Assembly (NCBI GenBank): GCA_937860195.1
Contig: CALMBN010000149.1
Span: 1 to 8,248 of the forward strand
DNA from: an uncultured Novosphingobium sp.
Lineage (GTDB): Bacteria > Pseudomonadota > Alphaproteobacteria > Sphingomonadales > Sphingomonadaceae
Length of the DNA stretch: 8,248 bases
Reading direction: 5' to 3'
The position numbers and the translations under genes are program-made. The notes beneath the pieces were generated by a model. The model was not told the origin of the DNA. It worked only from the letters and a program-made list of their open reading frames with translations, and searched no databases. Shown piece by piece: positions 1 through 6,354 of the stretch (its first letter is position 1; each line of letters begins with the position of its first letter).

Positions 1-494
1 CAAAGCTTATCTAGCACGAACTCGTTCGCGCCTTCGCTTACAAAAAAGCGACCGCAATTGAGAGCTTCTTTGCCGGATGGAAATGCGAAAATGCTTTCAG
101 CAAAGCTCGTTGCCTCGGCTTCGAAAAAATAGCTATGTCCTTCCTCTGAAGCTCGAGTCCTTTGCCAGACGACAGGATTTTGCTCCAACCATCGCTGAAA
201 TCGCCGTTTCAGTCGCTCAAAGCCCGGGAGTTCCCGAGCAGTATTTTTCGCAAGGAAGTGAACCTGGCCAACTGTCCAGAGTGTCCTGCGTCTAACCTGA
301 GGGAGAAACAGAGATACGACGGGTGAACGCGTGACATCGAAGCCTGCTTCGCTGTCCTTTGCCAAAGGACCAAGATTTCGGAAGTAGAGTACGACTCCTC
401 CATCCTTCGGATATTCCTCAGGGGGTTCAGGCAACGCCCTGAACCCGTCAATCACTGCATGATCATCCGGATGAGCGATGAAATGGAATGCCAT
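1..494 (-). CDS. Unrecognised protein, start-containing part (runs off left edge)
   Basis: I do not recognise a named family. The minus-strand frame starts at ATG 494 and stays open for 164 codons to the window edge, so the stop lies outside. With uniform bases a stop-free run of this length has a chance of roughly 0.04%. The protein begins MAFHFIAHPDDHAVIDGFRA. It has a Pro/Glu-rich turn (about residues 22-28), then stretches that look like beta strands and a compact fold (GGVVLYFRNLGPL, SPVVSLFLPQVRRRTLWTVG, near 33-80), then a basic helix (FERLKRRFQRWLEQ, about 94-107). No signal peptide or membrane segment is visible, so it is probably cytosolic. The Shine-Dalgarno is weak. It sits 49 nt behind the tetR-like stop without a terminator, so it could be co-transcribed. 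GC is near 50% (29 of the first 60 bases), lower than its neighbours, which suggests foreign origin. The gene call is fairly sure; its function is unknown. Confidence 0.72.
   Translation of the reverse strand, partial: MAFHFIAHPDDHAVIDGFRALPEPPEEYPKDGGVVLYFRNLGPLAKDSEAGFDVTRSPVVSLFLPQVRRRTLWTVGQVHFLAKNTARELPGFERLKRRFQRWLEQNPVVWQRTRASEEGHSYFFEAEATSFAESIFAFPSGKEALNCGRFFVSEGANEFVLDKL
354..370. repeat. Perfect 8-bp quasi-palindrome in the left-edge gene
   Basis: GTCCTTTG (354-361) and CAAAGGAC (363-370) are exact reverse complements around one central base. A second dyad lies just beside it: CGAAGC (338-343), CT, GCTTCG (346-351). The function is unknown. The noteworthy point is their density, with several dyads inside about 110 nt of coding sequence. 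Confidence 0.5.
423..446. repeat. Perfect 9-bp inverted repeat in the left-edge gene
   Basis: GGGTTCAGG (423-431) and CCTGAACCC (438-446) are exact reverse complements around a 6-nt spacer. The dyad lies in codons 17-24 of the unrecognised gene, so in RNA it would form a strong hairpin early in the coding region. It could be a repeat-element remnant, a protein site or a translational hairpin; the sequence alone does not decide. Confidence 0.6.
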
Positions 495-543
495 TGTCCG
501 AAGACTAACACACCAAAGGCCAATCAGACCAGACCAGCTAGCC

Positions 544-1152
544 TCACCCCAACCCATCCTTCAACAACGCATTGGCCGCCTTCGCCACCTCGCCCAGATC
601 GGCGCGGCCGTCCATTACGCCGAAGCGCAGGCCGAGGAACACGTTCATTCCCATGATCGCCCAGGCGTGGACCTCGCTGGGCTCCACCCCCAGCTCGCCG
701 CGTTCCCGTGCGGCTTGCAGGCGTTCGAGGATACGCGATGCCGTGTTGAGGTAGTGCGCCTGCCACGCTTCGGGGGCGACGAATTCAGCCTCGTCGATGA
801 TCCGGTAGATTTCCTTGTGGCTTCGCGCGAAGTCGAGGAACGCTTCGAGCGCGATGCCTTCAGCGCCGATCGCCCCACCGCCATGCCGGGCGAGCACCGG
901 GGCGACGTGATCGCGCACCCGGCCGCTCATGTCGGCGACCAGCGCTTTGAACAGCGCCTCCTTGCTTTCGAAATAGGTGTAGAAGCTGCCGAGCGCCACG
1001 CCGGCGCGGATTGTGATTGAGACGATCGAGCTTTCGTGAAAGCCCTTCTCGCCGAATTCGGACGCAGCGGCATCAAGGATCGCGCGCTGAGTGCGCCGTC
1101 CCCGCTCGGTGCGCGGCTCGCGCAGCCCCTCAGCGCCGGTGACAGCGTCCAT
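544..1152 (-). CDS. TetR/AcrR-family transcriptional regulator
   Basis: A one-component repressor of about 202 residues, the usual TetR size. The N-terminal DNA-binding domain is clear. A first helix, RRTQRAILDAAASEFGEKGF (residues 19-38), precedes the helix-turn-helix and the family signature GSFYTYFESKEALF (55-68). The C-terminal part is helical and would hold the ligand pocket and dimer interface; it is divergent, so the ligand cannot be read. I chose ATG 1152 because a purine-rich AGAGGGGGAGG lies just upstream. ATG 1209, also with GGGGAG upstream, would add 19 residues (MVQKRGTAATVAVGKRGRR) and fits a short leader from the predicted promoter, so it remains a real alternative. The gene is divergent from the TonB-dependent receptor gene, with a shared 24-nt dyad between them. 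By analogy with the family it probably represses both the receptor and itself. The family call is sure; the regulatory target is inferred. Confidence 0.93.
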   Translation of the reverse strand: MDAVTGAEGLREPRTERGRRTQRAILDAAASEFGEKGFHESSIVSITIRAGVALGSFYTYFESKEALFKALVADMSGRVRDHVAPVLARHGGGAIGAEGIALEAFLDFARSHKEIYRIIDEAEFVAPEAWQAHYLNTASRILERLQAARERGELGVEPSEVHAWAIMGMNVFLGLRFGVMDGRADLGEVAKAANALLKDGLG

Positions 1153-1232
1153 TCGCCTCCCCCTCTTGCCAACTGCCACTGTTGCAGCCGTGCCACGTTT
1201 TTGCACCATCCACTCCCCAAAGCGTCCATGCA

Positions 1233-1260
1233 AGCATAACAAAGTTGAAAGTTGGTTCAA
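1233..1260 (-). promoter_or_regulatory. Candidate promoter for the tetR-like gene
   Basis: On the minus strand TTGAAC (1260-1255) and TATGCT (1238-1233) are separated by 16 nt, a reasonable sigma70-like pair. Transcription would start near 1226. Its -35 element lies inside the right half of the 24-nt dyad at 1241-1264, as expected for autorepression. This is a prediction from hexamer similarity only. Confidence 0.45.
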
Positions 1261-1264
1261 CTTT
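1241..1264. promoter_or_regulatory. Candidate TetR operator between divergent genes
   Basis: AAAGTTGAA (1241-1249) and TTCAACTTT (1256-1264) form a perfect 9-bp dyad with a 6-nt spacer. The AAAGTTG motif occurs again at 1248-1254. It pairs with the same right arm, CAACTTT (1258-1264), as a second, tighter palindrome with a 3-nt spacer. The site is AT-rich in a GC-rich region and overlaps the -35 regions of both divergent promoter candidates. Position and symmetry fit binding by a dimeric TetR protein. That the neighbouring TetR binds here is inference. Confidence 0.7.
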
Positions 1265-1272
1265 TATATAAG
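1245..1272 (+). promoter_or_regulatory. Candidate promoter for the TonB-dependent receptor gene
   Basis: TTGAAA (1245-1250) and TATAAG (1267-1272) are 16 nt apart, which is close to sigma70 consensus. Transcription would start near 1279, giving a leader of about 54 nt before ATG 1333. The -35 box and spacer lie within the 24-nt dyad, so an occupying repressor would block RNA polymerase. Confidence 0.5.
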
Positions 1273-1332
1273 GGCCCCACAAGCCTGCTGCCAAAGCGCG
1301 CAGGCGCTAAGTTCACTGGGAGGGAAAAACCC

Positions 1333-3633
1333 ATGCGTAAGACCGATCTGTTGTGCCGCGCTTCGTTGATTGCCAGCGCTTTTGTAGGCTTCACCGCCAC
1401 CCCTGCATTGGCGCAAGACGCTGCTGCCGAATCCGATTCGGGCGAAATCATCGTCACTGCCCGCCGCCGCGAAGAAAGCCTGATCGACGTGCCGATCGCG
1501 ATCACCGCGATTTCGGGCGATCAGCTCGCCGCGCAAGGCGCGATCGACATCACGTCGCTGGCCGAGCAGGTTCCAAACGTCACGCTCGAGGCGTCGCGCG
1601 GAACCAATTCCACTCTCACCGCCTTTATCCGCGGGATCGGCCAGCAGGACCCGGTTTCAGGCTTTGAGCAGGGAGTCGGGATTTACCTCGACGATGTCTA
1701 CCTCAACCGGCCCCAGGCCGCCGTTCTGGATATCTATGATGTCGAGCGGATCGAAGTGCTGCGCGGGCCGCAGGGCACGCTCTATGGCCGCAACACCGTT
1801 GGCGGTGCGGTCAAATATGTCACCAAACGGTTGCCGAATGAAGCCCGGCTCAACCTGCGCGGAACCTATGGCTCTTACAACCAGATGGACGGGGTGATCA
1901 CCGCCTCCAGCCCGCTCGACAGCGCGGGCGTGGTCCGGGTCGGCGGATCGTTTGCGCGGCTGACCCGCGATGGATTTGGCACCAATCTGACCACCGGCGC
2001 TGAAAACTATGACAAGAACGTCTATGCCGCGCGCGGCACGCTGGAAATCCATGGCACAGATTTCTTCGCGCGGCTTTCAGGCGACTGGATCCACGACAAG
2101 TCTTCAGCGCGCGGTGGCCACCGCCTGATCCCCAGTCTGCAGACTGCGGCACCGGTGCTGACCAACGTATTCGACACCCGCGGCGGGTTGACCTTCCCGG
2201 CGCAGGATGTCGAAGGCTGGGGGGTATCGCTCTATCTCGAAGCCCAGCCGGCTGAGGGTCTGACATTCCGTTCGATCAGTTCCTACCGCAAGGATGACAG
2301 CGCCACCCCGATCGATTTTGATGCGCTGCCCGCAACCGATGTCGACGTGCCCGGTTACTACTTCAACAGCCAGTCGAGCCAGGAATTCCAGGTCCTTTAT
2401 GACAGCGGCCGGGTCCACGGAATGGCCGGATTTTACTACCTGCAAGCCGATGCGCTGACCCAGTTCGATGTCCGGTTGTTCACCACCATTGCCGGGCTGA
2501 CCGCTTTCACCAATGCCGATATCGGCACCGAAACGACTGCCGTTTTTGGTGATGTCTCGTTCGATCTCAGCGACCAGCTCAGCCTCTCGCTGGGCGGGCG
2601 CTACACCTGGGACGAGCGTTCGGCCGTGCTGCTGCGGCAGAACTATCTGGGCGGGGGTTCGCCGGTGTTTGGCGGCGCGGGCGTGGCCTTTGGCGCGCCG
2701 GGGACCAACTTCCGCGGCAAGGAAAACTGGAAGAAATTCACTCCGCGCGCATCGCTGGCCTACAAGCCGAACGACGACCACACGCTCTATGCGTCCTATT
2801 CGCAGGGCTTCAAGGGCGGGGGGTTCGATCCGCGCGGAGCCGGGGTCAACGCGCCAGACCTGAACAGCAATGGCACCCGCGAAGATTCGGAAATCGCCGC
2901 GTTCCTCAGCTTCCGCCCGGAAAAGGTCAACAGCTATGAACTAGGCTACAAGGGCCGCTTGATGGACCGCAAGCTGACCGTGGCGCTGGCGGGCTTCTGG
3001 GCTGACTATACCGACGTCCAGATCCCTGGTTCGGTGGCCTGCACGGTTGGCAGCCTGCCCAGCTTCTGCGGGGTCGTCTCCAACGCCGGCAAGGCCCGGC
3101 TGCGCGGGTTTGAGGCAGAAGCGCGGCTCAACCTCGGCGGGCTGATCCTGTCAGGTTCGCTTGGCTATATCGATGCCGATTTCACCAATTATGTCTCCAA
3201 CATTGCTTCGGTTCCGACCGACGTTTCACAGTATCGCAAGGTCCAGAACACGCCGGCGTGGAGCGGCAACTTCAATGCGGCCTATGCCGTGCCGGTGGGT
3301 GAAGGCAAAGTCGCACTGGGCGCGGGAGTCTCGTTCAAGAGCACGACCTATCAGTTCGAAGTGCCCAACCCATACCTCGATCAGCCGGGCTATGCGCTGG
3401 TCGATGCCTCGATCGTCTACACCGCCCCCGACAAGCGCTGGAGCCTGGGCGTATTCGGCAAGAACCTGACCAACGAACGCTACAAGACTTCGGGCTATTC
3501 GTTCATGGCCGCCAATGCCACCACCGGGGTGCTCAATGCTCCGCTGGCCTCGGCGCTGGGCCGCGAAGGCGTGCTGACTGCGTTCTACGGCAATCCGCGC
3601 CAGGTCTATGTGACCGCGACGCTGAACTTCTAG
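1333..3633 (+). CDS. TonB-dependent outer-membrane receptor
   Basis: A 766-residue TonB-dependent receptor: an outer-membrane 22-strand barrel with an N-terminal plug that imports a scarce substrate using energy passed on by TonB-ExbBD. I chose ATG 1333 because it follows GGGAGG (1318-1323) and gives a clean signal peptide with cleavage after ALA (residue 27). The in-frame ATG at 1252 would add 27 residues, lie inside the operator and spoil the signal. The TonB box EIIVTA is at residues 38-43. The plug carries the family signature VERIEVLRGPQGTLYGRNT near 137-156. The barrel follows and ends in an aromatic-terminated strand, VYVTATLNF, as outer-membrane assembly requires. A cysteine pair (residues 570 and 579) probably sits in an extracellular loop. 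The style matches sphingomonad receptors often called FecA- or CirA-like, but the ligand (siderophore, aromatic, terpenoid or glycan) cannot be read. No catabolic gene lies beside it. It is probably controlled by the divergent TetR. Confidence 0.95.
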   Translation: MRKTDLLCRASLIASAFVGFTATPALAQDAAAESDSGEIIVTARRREESLIDVPIAITAISGDQLAAQGAIDITSLAEQVPNVTLEASRGTNSTLTAFIRGIGQQDPVSGFEQGVGIYLDDVYLNRPQAAVLDIYDVERIEVLRGPQGTLYGRNTVGGAVKYVTKRLPNEARLNLRGTYGSYNQMDGVITASSPLDSAGVVRVGGSFARLTRDGFGTNLTTGAENYDKNVYAARGTLEIHGTDFFARLSGDWIHDKSSARGGHRLIPSLQTAAPVLTNVFDTRGGLTFPAQDVEGWGVSLYLEAQPAEGLTFRSISSYRKDDSATPIDFDALPATDVDVPGYYFNSQSSQEFQVLYDSGRVHGMAGFYYLQADALTQFDVRLFTTIAGLTAFTNADIGTETTAVFGDVSFDLSDQLSLSLGGRYTWDERSAVLLRQNYLGGGSPVFGGAGVAFGAPGTNFRGKENWKKFTPRASLAYKPNDDHTLYASYSQGFKGGGFDPRGAGVNAPDLNSNGTREDSEIAAFLSFRPEKVNSYELGYKGRLMDRKLTVALAGFWADYTDVQIPGSVACTVGSLPSFCGVVSNAGKARLRGFEAEARLNLGGLILSGSLGYIDADFTNYVSNIASVPTDVSQYRKVQNTPAWSGNFNAAYAVPVGEGKVALGAGVSFKSTTYQFEVPNPYLDQPGYALVDASIVYTAPDKRWSLGVFGKNLTNERYKTSGYSFMAANATTGVLNAPLASALGREGVLTAFYGNPRQVYVTATLNF

Positions 3634-3651
3634 GCCGTCTCTCCCAGGATG

Positions 3652-3684
3652 CCGCCCCTGCGCACATCGCGCGGGGGCGGTTTT
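3652..3684 (+). terminator. Rho-independent terminator after the receptor gene
   Basis: CCGCCCCTGCGC (3652-3663) pairs with GCGCGGGGGCGG (3669-3680) around loop ACATC, with one T-G wobble. It is followed by TTTT (3681-3684) and, after CA, TTT. It starts 18 nt past the receptor stop and ends at the stop of the converging smr gene. In the smr direction the hairpin lacks a trailing T-run, so it should work mainly for the receptor gene. Confidence 0.75.
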
Positions 3685-4280
3685 CATTTGGGCCGCTTCA
3701 AAATAACGTAAACCGCCCCGGCCCCGCCGTGCTTGCGGTGGGCCCCGCGCACTGCGGTGATCTTGCTGGCGTGCGCTCCATGGGCCAGCCAGTCGAGCAA
3801 CTTGGCCCGGATTGCGCCGCGCTGGCTTCCCCGATCAGCGGTTTCGGCCGGACGGGGTTTGCCGGTAATCACCAGGACAACTCTTGCGCCAAGTGCGACT
3901 GCCTGAGCCAATCCGTGATCGAGCCGGGCATAGGCAGCATCAAGCCCGTAGCCGTGCAGATCGAGAGTGAAGTCGGGCGCGACTTCGGCTTTGGCCAGCT
4001 TGCGCTCCCACGTGCCGTCGAGCCCGTGACGGTCGAGAGCGCGGGGTGCGATCAACTTTGGTTCCACCCCGGAACCGGGAGGTGGCAGTCCGAAGGGCTG
4101 GCGGAGGGGTCGAGCGTTCGCTTTCTTGCCCAATTCCGGGTTGAGAAGTACTGCCCTCTCCCCCATCGCTTCGCGGCAGTCCCCCTCTCCGTTCCGGAGA
4201 GGATCAAGCGGCTGCACAGTCCGTGCCACTTGCCGCCAAAGCTCCGCCTCATCCGGCAACAGGCCGCGCGGGCGCCGCAT
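3684..4280 (-). CDS. Smr-domain protein
   Basis: A protein of about 198 residues with a C-terminal Smr (small MutS-related) domain, a fold linked to DNA or RNA nicking and nucleic-acid binding; the role of such stand-alone bacterial proteins is unsettled. The N-terminus has the short segment EAELWRQVARTVQPL (residues 11-25) common in alphaproteobacterial members. The Smr domain runs from about residue 103 to the end, with LDLHG (106-110), VVLVITGKPRP (134-144, where many members have TGKG) and HGGAGAVYVILKR (184-196). The linker between the two parts (about 27-45) is encoded by a palindromic repeat element, see 4150-4202. The start is ATG 4280, which overlaps the mltA stop as TGATG; GTG 4283 directly before it would be a 4-nt GTGA overlap. 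Either way translation is coupled to mltA. The family call is sure; the cellular function is not known. Confidence 0.9.
   Translation of the reverse strand: MRRPRGLLPDEAELWRQVARTVQPLDPLRNGEGDCREAMGERAVLLNPELGKKANARPLRQPFGLPPPGSGVEPKLIAPRALDRHGLDGTWERKLAKAEVAPDFTLDLHGYGLDAAYARLDHGLAQAVALGARVVLVITGKPRPAETADRGSQRGAIRAKLLDWLAHGAHASKITAVRGAHRKHGGAGAVYVILKRPK
4150..4202. repeat. REP-like two-hairpin palindromic element inside smr
   Basis: ACTGCC (4150-4155) pairs with GGCAGT (4175-4180), enclosing a CGC-TTC-GCG mini-hairpin (4167-4175). Directly beside it CCTCTCCG (4184-4191) pairs with CGGAGAGG (4195-4202) around TTC. CCCTCTCC occurs twice, at 4154-4161 and 4183-4190. This purine/pyrimidine-skewed double hairpin resembles the small repeats scattered through alphaproteobacterial genomes (CCCCTCC-type arms around a GC-rich stem). 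It is read in frame as residues 27-44 of the Smr protein. Structure is seen directly; membership of a repeat family is from memory. Confidence 0.6.
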
Positions 4281-5467
4281 CACTGGGCCGAATGAAGTTT
4301 CTTGAGCGTGCCTTTGGGCAGCAGGATCAGCGCTTCCCCGCGGGTGCTCATCCCCCCGGCGGTCACCCGTGCCTGATCGCCCGCGCCCCAGAAGGTGTCG
4401 AACCGGTTCGCACCCTTGATCGCTCCGCCGGTGTCCTGCGCGATCCAGAGGCCGCTGGCCTCAGCCCGGTCCAGCGAGAGCCAGACCGGCGCGCCGAGCG
4501 GCACGAAAGCCGGATCGACAGCGATGCTGTCACCCGCGCGCACGGTTACGCCGATGCTGCCAAAGGGTCCTGCGGTCCCGCTGTCCTTGAAAAACACATA
4601 GCTCTTGTTTTCACGCATGATCGCCCTGCCCTGATCCGGGTTGGCGCGCATATATTCCATCAAGCCCTGCATCGACGTGGCATAAGGCGTGCCGGGGCCG
4701 ACCAGCCCGCGCTGGCGCATCAGCGAACCGATCCCGGTATAGGGATGGCCGTTCTGCCCGGTGTAGCCAATCCGGATCACCGAACCATCGGGCGCGATCA
4801 GACGGCCCGAACCCTGGACCTGGAGGAAGAACAGCTCGACCGGATCGGCCACCCAGGCAATCTCCAGCCCGCGGCCTGACAGTGCACCTTGCTCAATCTC
4901 GGCCCGGTCATAATAGGGCGTGAACGTGCCGCCCGCGTCATAACGGCCCAGCGGCAATTGGCCCTTTTCGTTGAGCGGAGCTTCTCCCGATTTGGCGCGG
5001 ACCAGATCGCTTGGCAGACCATAGACTGGGGTTTCAAAACCGGGGCGGCGGGTTCGCACTCCAGCGATTTCTGGTTCGTAGTAGCCGGTTGAAAAGGCCT
5101 TTCCGTCACCCACACGAACCGTTTCGAACCAGGTCACGAAGAACTGCGCTGCTTGATCCTGTGGCCACCTGGCGGCGGCATCGCAGGCTGGCTTCCAGTC
5201 CGCGCCAATGGTCAACCCAGACGCATCCTTGCGCGCGATCAGGCGCGGACAGCTCTCGGTGAACGAGGCAAGCGCACCGCGCGCATCGCTGCTGCCAAGC
5301 CGGAGGCTATCGATCGACGGACCTGCGGCCAGTCCGGCGGTCAGCGCCGTGGCGGGAATTGCCGGTGGCGGCGGAGCGACAATTCCAGGTGGAATGATTC
5401 GACCGCAGCCCAACAGCGTCAAAGACAAGCCACCCCCAGCAAGAACCCGCTTCGGACCAAGCCCCAC
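4280..5467 (-). CDS. mltA: Membrane-bound lytic murein transglycosylase A (MltA)
   Basis: A 395-residue lytic transglycosylase that cleaves the MurNAc-GlcNAc bond of peptidoglycan, leaving 1,6-anhydro-MurNAc ends, in wall turnover and insertion of envelope machines. The MltA domain carries TGYYEP (residues 127-132), YDAGGTFTPYYDRAEIE and LQVQGSG (215-221). The C-terminal 3D domain has the catalytic-aspartate motif AQDTGGAIKG (343-352) followed by RFDTFWG (355-361). GTG 5467 is the preferred start. It lies 8 nt after the tim44-like stop and gives a short signal with basic GPKR, a hydrophobic stretch and lipobox LLGC, with lipidation at Cys21. ATG 5545 would overlap the upstream gene by 70 nt and put a 26-residue Arg-rich tail before the signal. 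The protein is therefore predicted to be a lipoprotein, probably outer-membrane anchored, although the +2 residue is Gly. A Pro/Ala-rich linker follows the lipid anchor. Confidence 0.94.
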   Translation of the reverse strand: MGLGPKRVLAGGGLSLTLLGCGRIIPPGIVAPPPPAIPATALTAGLAAGPSIDSLRLGSSDARGALASFTESCPRLIARKDASGLTIGADWKPACDAAARWPQDQAAQFFVTWFETVRVGDGKAFSTGYYEPEIAGVRTRRPGFETPVYGLPSDLVRAKSGEAPLNEKGQLPLGRYDAGGTFTPYYDRAEIEQGALSGRGLEIAWVADPVELFFLQVQGSGRLIAPDGSVIRIGYTGQNGHPYTGIGSLMRQRGLVGPGTPYATSMQGLMEYMRANPDQGRAIMRENKSYVFFKDSGTAGPFGSIGVTVRAGDSIAVDPAFVPLGAPVWLSLDRAEASGLWIAQDTGGAIKGANRFDTFWGAGDQARVTAGGMSTRGEALILLPKGTLKKLHSAQ

Positions 5468-5475
5468 GCCGCGTC

Positions 5476-6138
5476 TCAGCCTTCGTCGGTTTCGTCGACC
5501 AGCCAGTCGGGCGAGGCGGAGCTGACATCGCGCGAAAAAGTCCACAGATCGCAGGTGCCGATCGCATCGTTGAGCGATCCGGCGATCACCGTTCCCTCGG
5601 CGTTGCGGGTAACGGCAGCAATGTCGGCGGCAAAGCGGACTGTGATCCGGGCCAGCGGGGCCCGGTATTCCGCCGCGACGATCACTGCGTCCTCGATCCG
5701 GACCAGCTTGTAATCGAACGTTTCGCCCGCCGCTGCCCGGATATCGAGCGCGGCACCGAAGGATTCCTGAACATCAGAATCGCAAAGCTCGGCCAGCGCC
5801 GCACGATCACCCTTCCAGAATGCTTCGAGCACCATCCGGTAGGCGCCCTTGGACCCATCGAGGAAAGCCAGCATATCGAAATGCTTGTCCGCTGCCGAAA
5901 TTTCGCGAATTCCGCGCTCAATCGCCGGGGTTACACCGGGGACCAGCACCCGCACGGGTACGCCGGTTCCGCCCGTTTCGGTGACCGGAGCGCGCTGGGC
6001 GGCCTCCGTCTTTGGTTCTTTGGGTTCAAAGCGCGGCTGCTCCCCTTGTTCGGCGCGGCGGCCCAGCACGGAATACAGTCGCAAGCCCAGAAAGGCTGCA
6101 ACCATCGCAATGATGACGATCTCTACGGTCTTGTCCAC
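5476..6138 (-). CDS. Tim44/TimA-family membrane-anchored protein
   Basis: A 220-residue Tim44-like protein. The family is related to the matrix part of the mitochondrial import motor; alphaproteobacterial TimA homologues are membrane-bound adaptors with no settled function. One N-terminal membrane helix (EIVIIAMVAAFLGLRLYSVL, about residues 6-25) is followed by a charged, poorly ordered linker. The Tim44-like domain then follows (from about residue 80: FDMLAFLDGSKGAYRMVLEA, WKGDRAALAELC, ending near SPDWLVDE). GTG 6138 is chosen because relatives begin a few residues before the helix. GTG 6174 and ATG 6249 are in-frame alternatives that add 12 and 37 residues with no clear function, and no start has a strong Shine-Dalgarno. 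It heads a run with mltA (8 nt) and smr and is divergent from secB, which fits an export or envelope role. The family call is sure; the start is not. Confidence 0.85.
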   Translation of the reverse strand: MDKTVEIVIIAMVAAFLGLRLYSVLGRRAEQGEQPRFEPKEPKTEAAQRAPVTETGGTGVPVRVLVPGVTPAIERGIREISAADKHFDMLAFLDGSKGAYRMVLEAFWKGDRAALAELCDSDVQESFGAALDIRAAAGETFDYKLVRIEDAVIVAAEYRAPLARITVRFAADIAAVTRNAEGTVIAGSLNDAIGTCDLWTFSRDVSSASPDWLVDETDEG

Positions 6139-6354
6139 GGTCTCTGTCCCCGCCGCAATTGCGGCCAATTGCACGCTTTCTAACGTGAAATAGGTATCAA
6201 TGACAAATGAACAACGCGTGGATGGAACGGTTCGTGCAATTTTTCGCACCCTGTGGCGCGGCGGTCACGCGAATCCAAACCCATTGCCGCCGCGCTTGGG
6301 CAATGCTAGGCGCGCCGCCAAACCTTTCACCCATCAAAGCGAGAGCATCCGACC

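Noticed and set aside
209..451. An 80-codon minus-strand frame starting MTGSGRCLN
   Set aside because: It overlaps, in another frame, the longer open frame that runs from 494 off the left edge and has more protein-like composition.
495..543. Terminator between the tetR-like gene and the left-edge gene
   Set aside because: No stable hairpin with a T-run is visible; only a short GGTCTGGTCTG direct repeat.
478..1020. A 180-codon plus-strand open frame opposite the tetR-like gene
   Set aside because: It is the antisense of a clear TetR protein, its product shows no family features, and long antisense frames are expected in GC-rich DNA.
1283..1305. GCCTGC/GCAGGC inverted repeat in the receptor leader, as a possible riboswitch or leader hairpin
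   Set aside because: It has only 6-bp arms with an 11-nt loop and no match to a known leader RNA; likely chance in GC-rich DNA.
1252..1332. N-terminal extension of the receptor starting at ATG 1252
   Set aside because: The start lies inside the operator dyad and upstream of the predicted transcription start, and it would displace the signal peptide. ATG 1333 has a good Shine-Dalgarno.
3729..4295. Long plus-strand open frame opposite smr, and a similar one at 4223-4879 opposite mltA
   Set aside because: Both are antisense to well-identified Smr and MltA proteins and show no recognisable product.
6139..6354. Promoters for secB and the tim44-like gene in the divergent gap
   Set aside because: Several weak hexamer pairs can be drawn (for example TTGCCG with AATGCT-like boxes), but none has good sequence and spacing together, so none is annotated.
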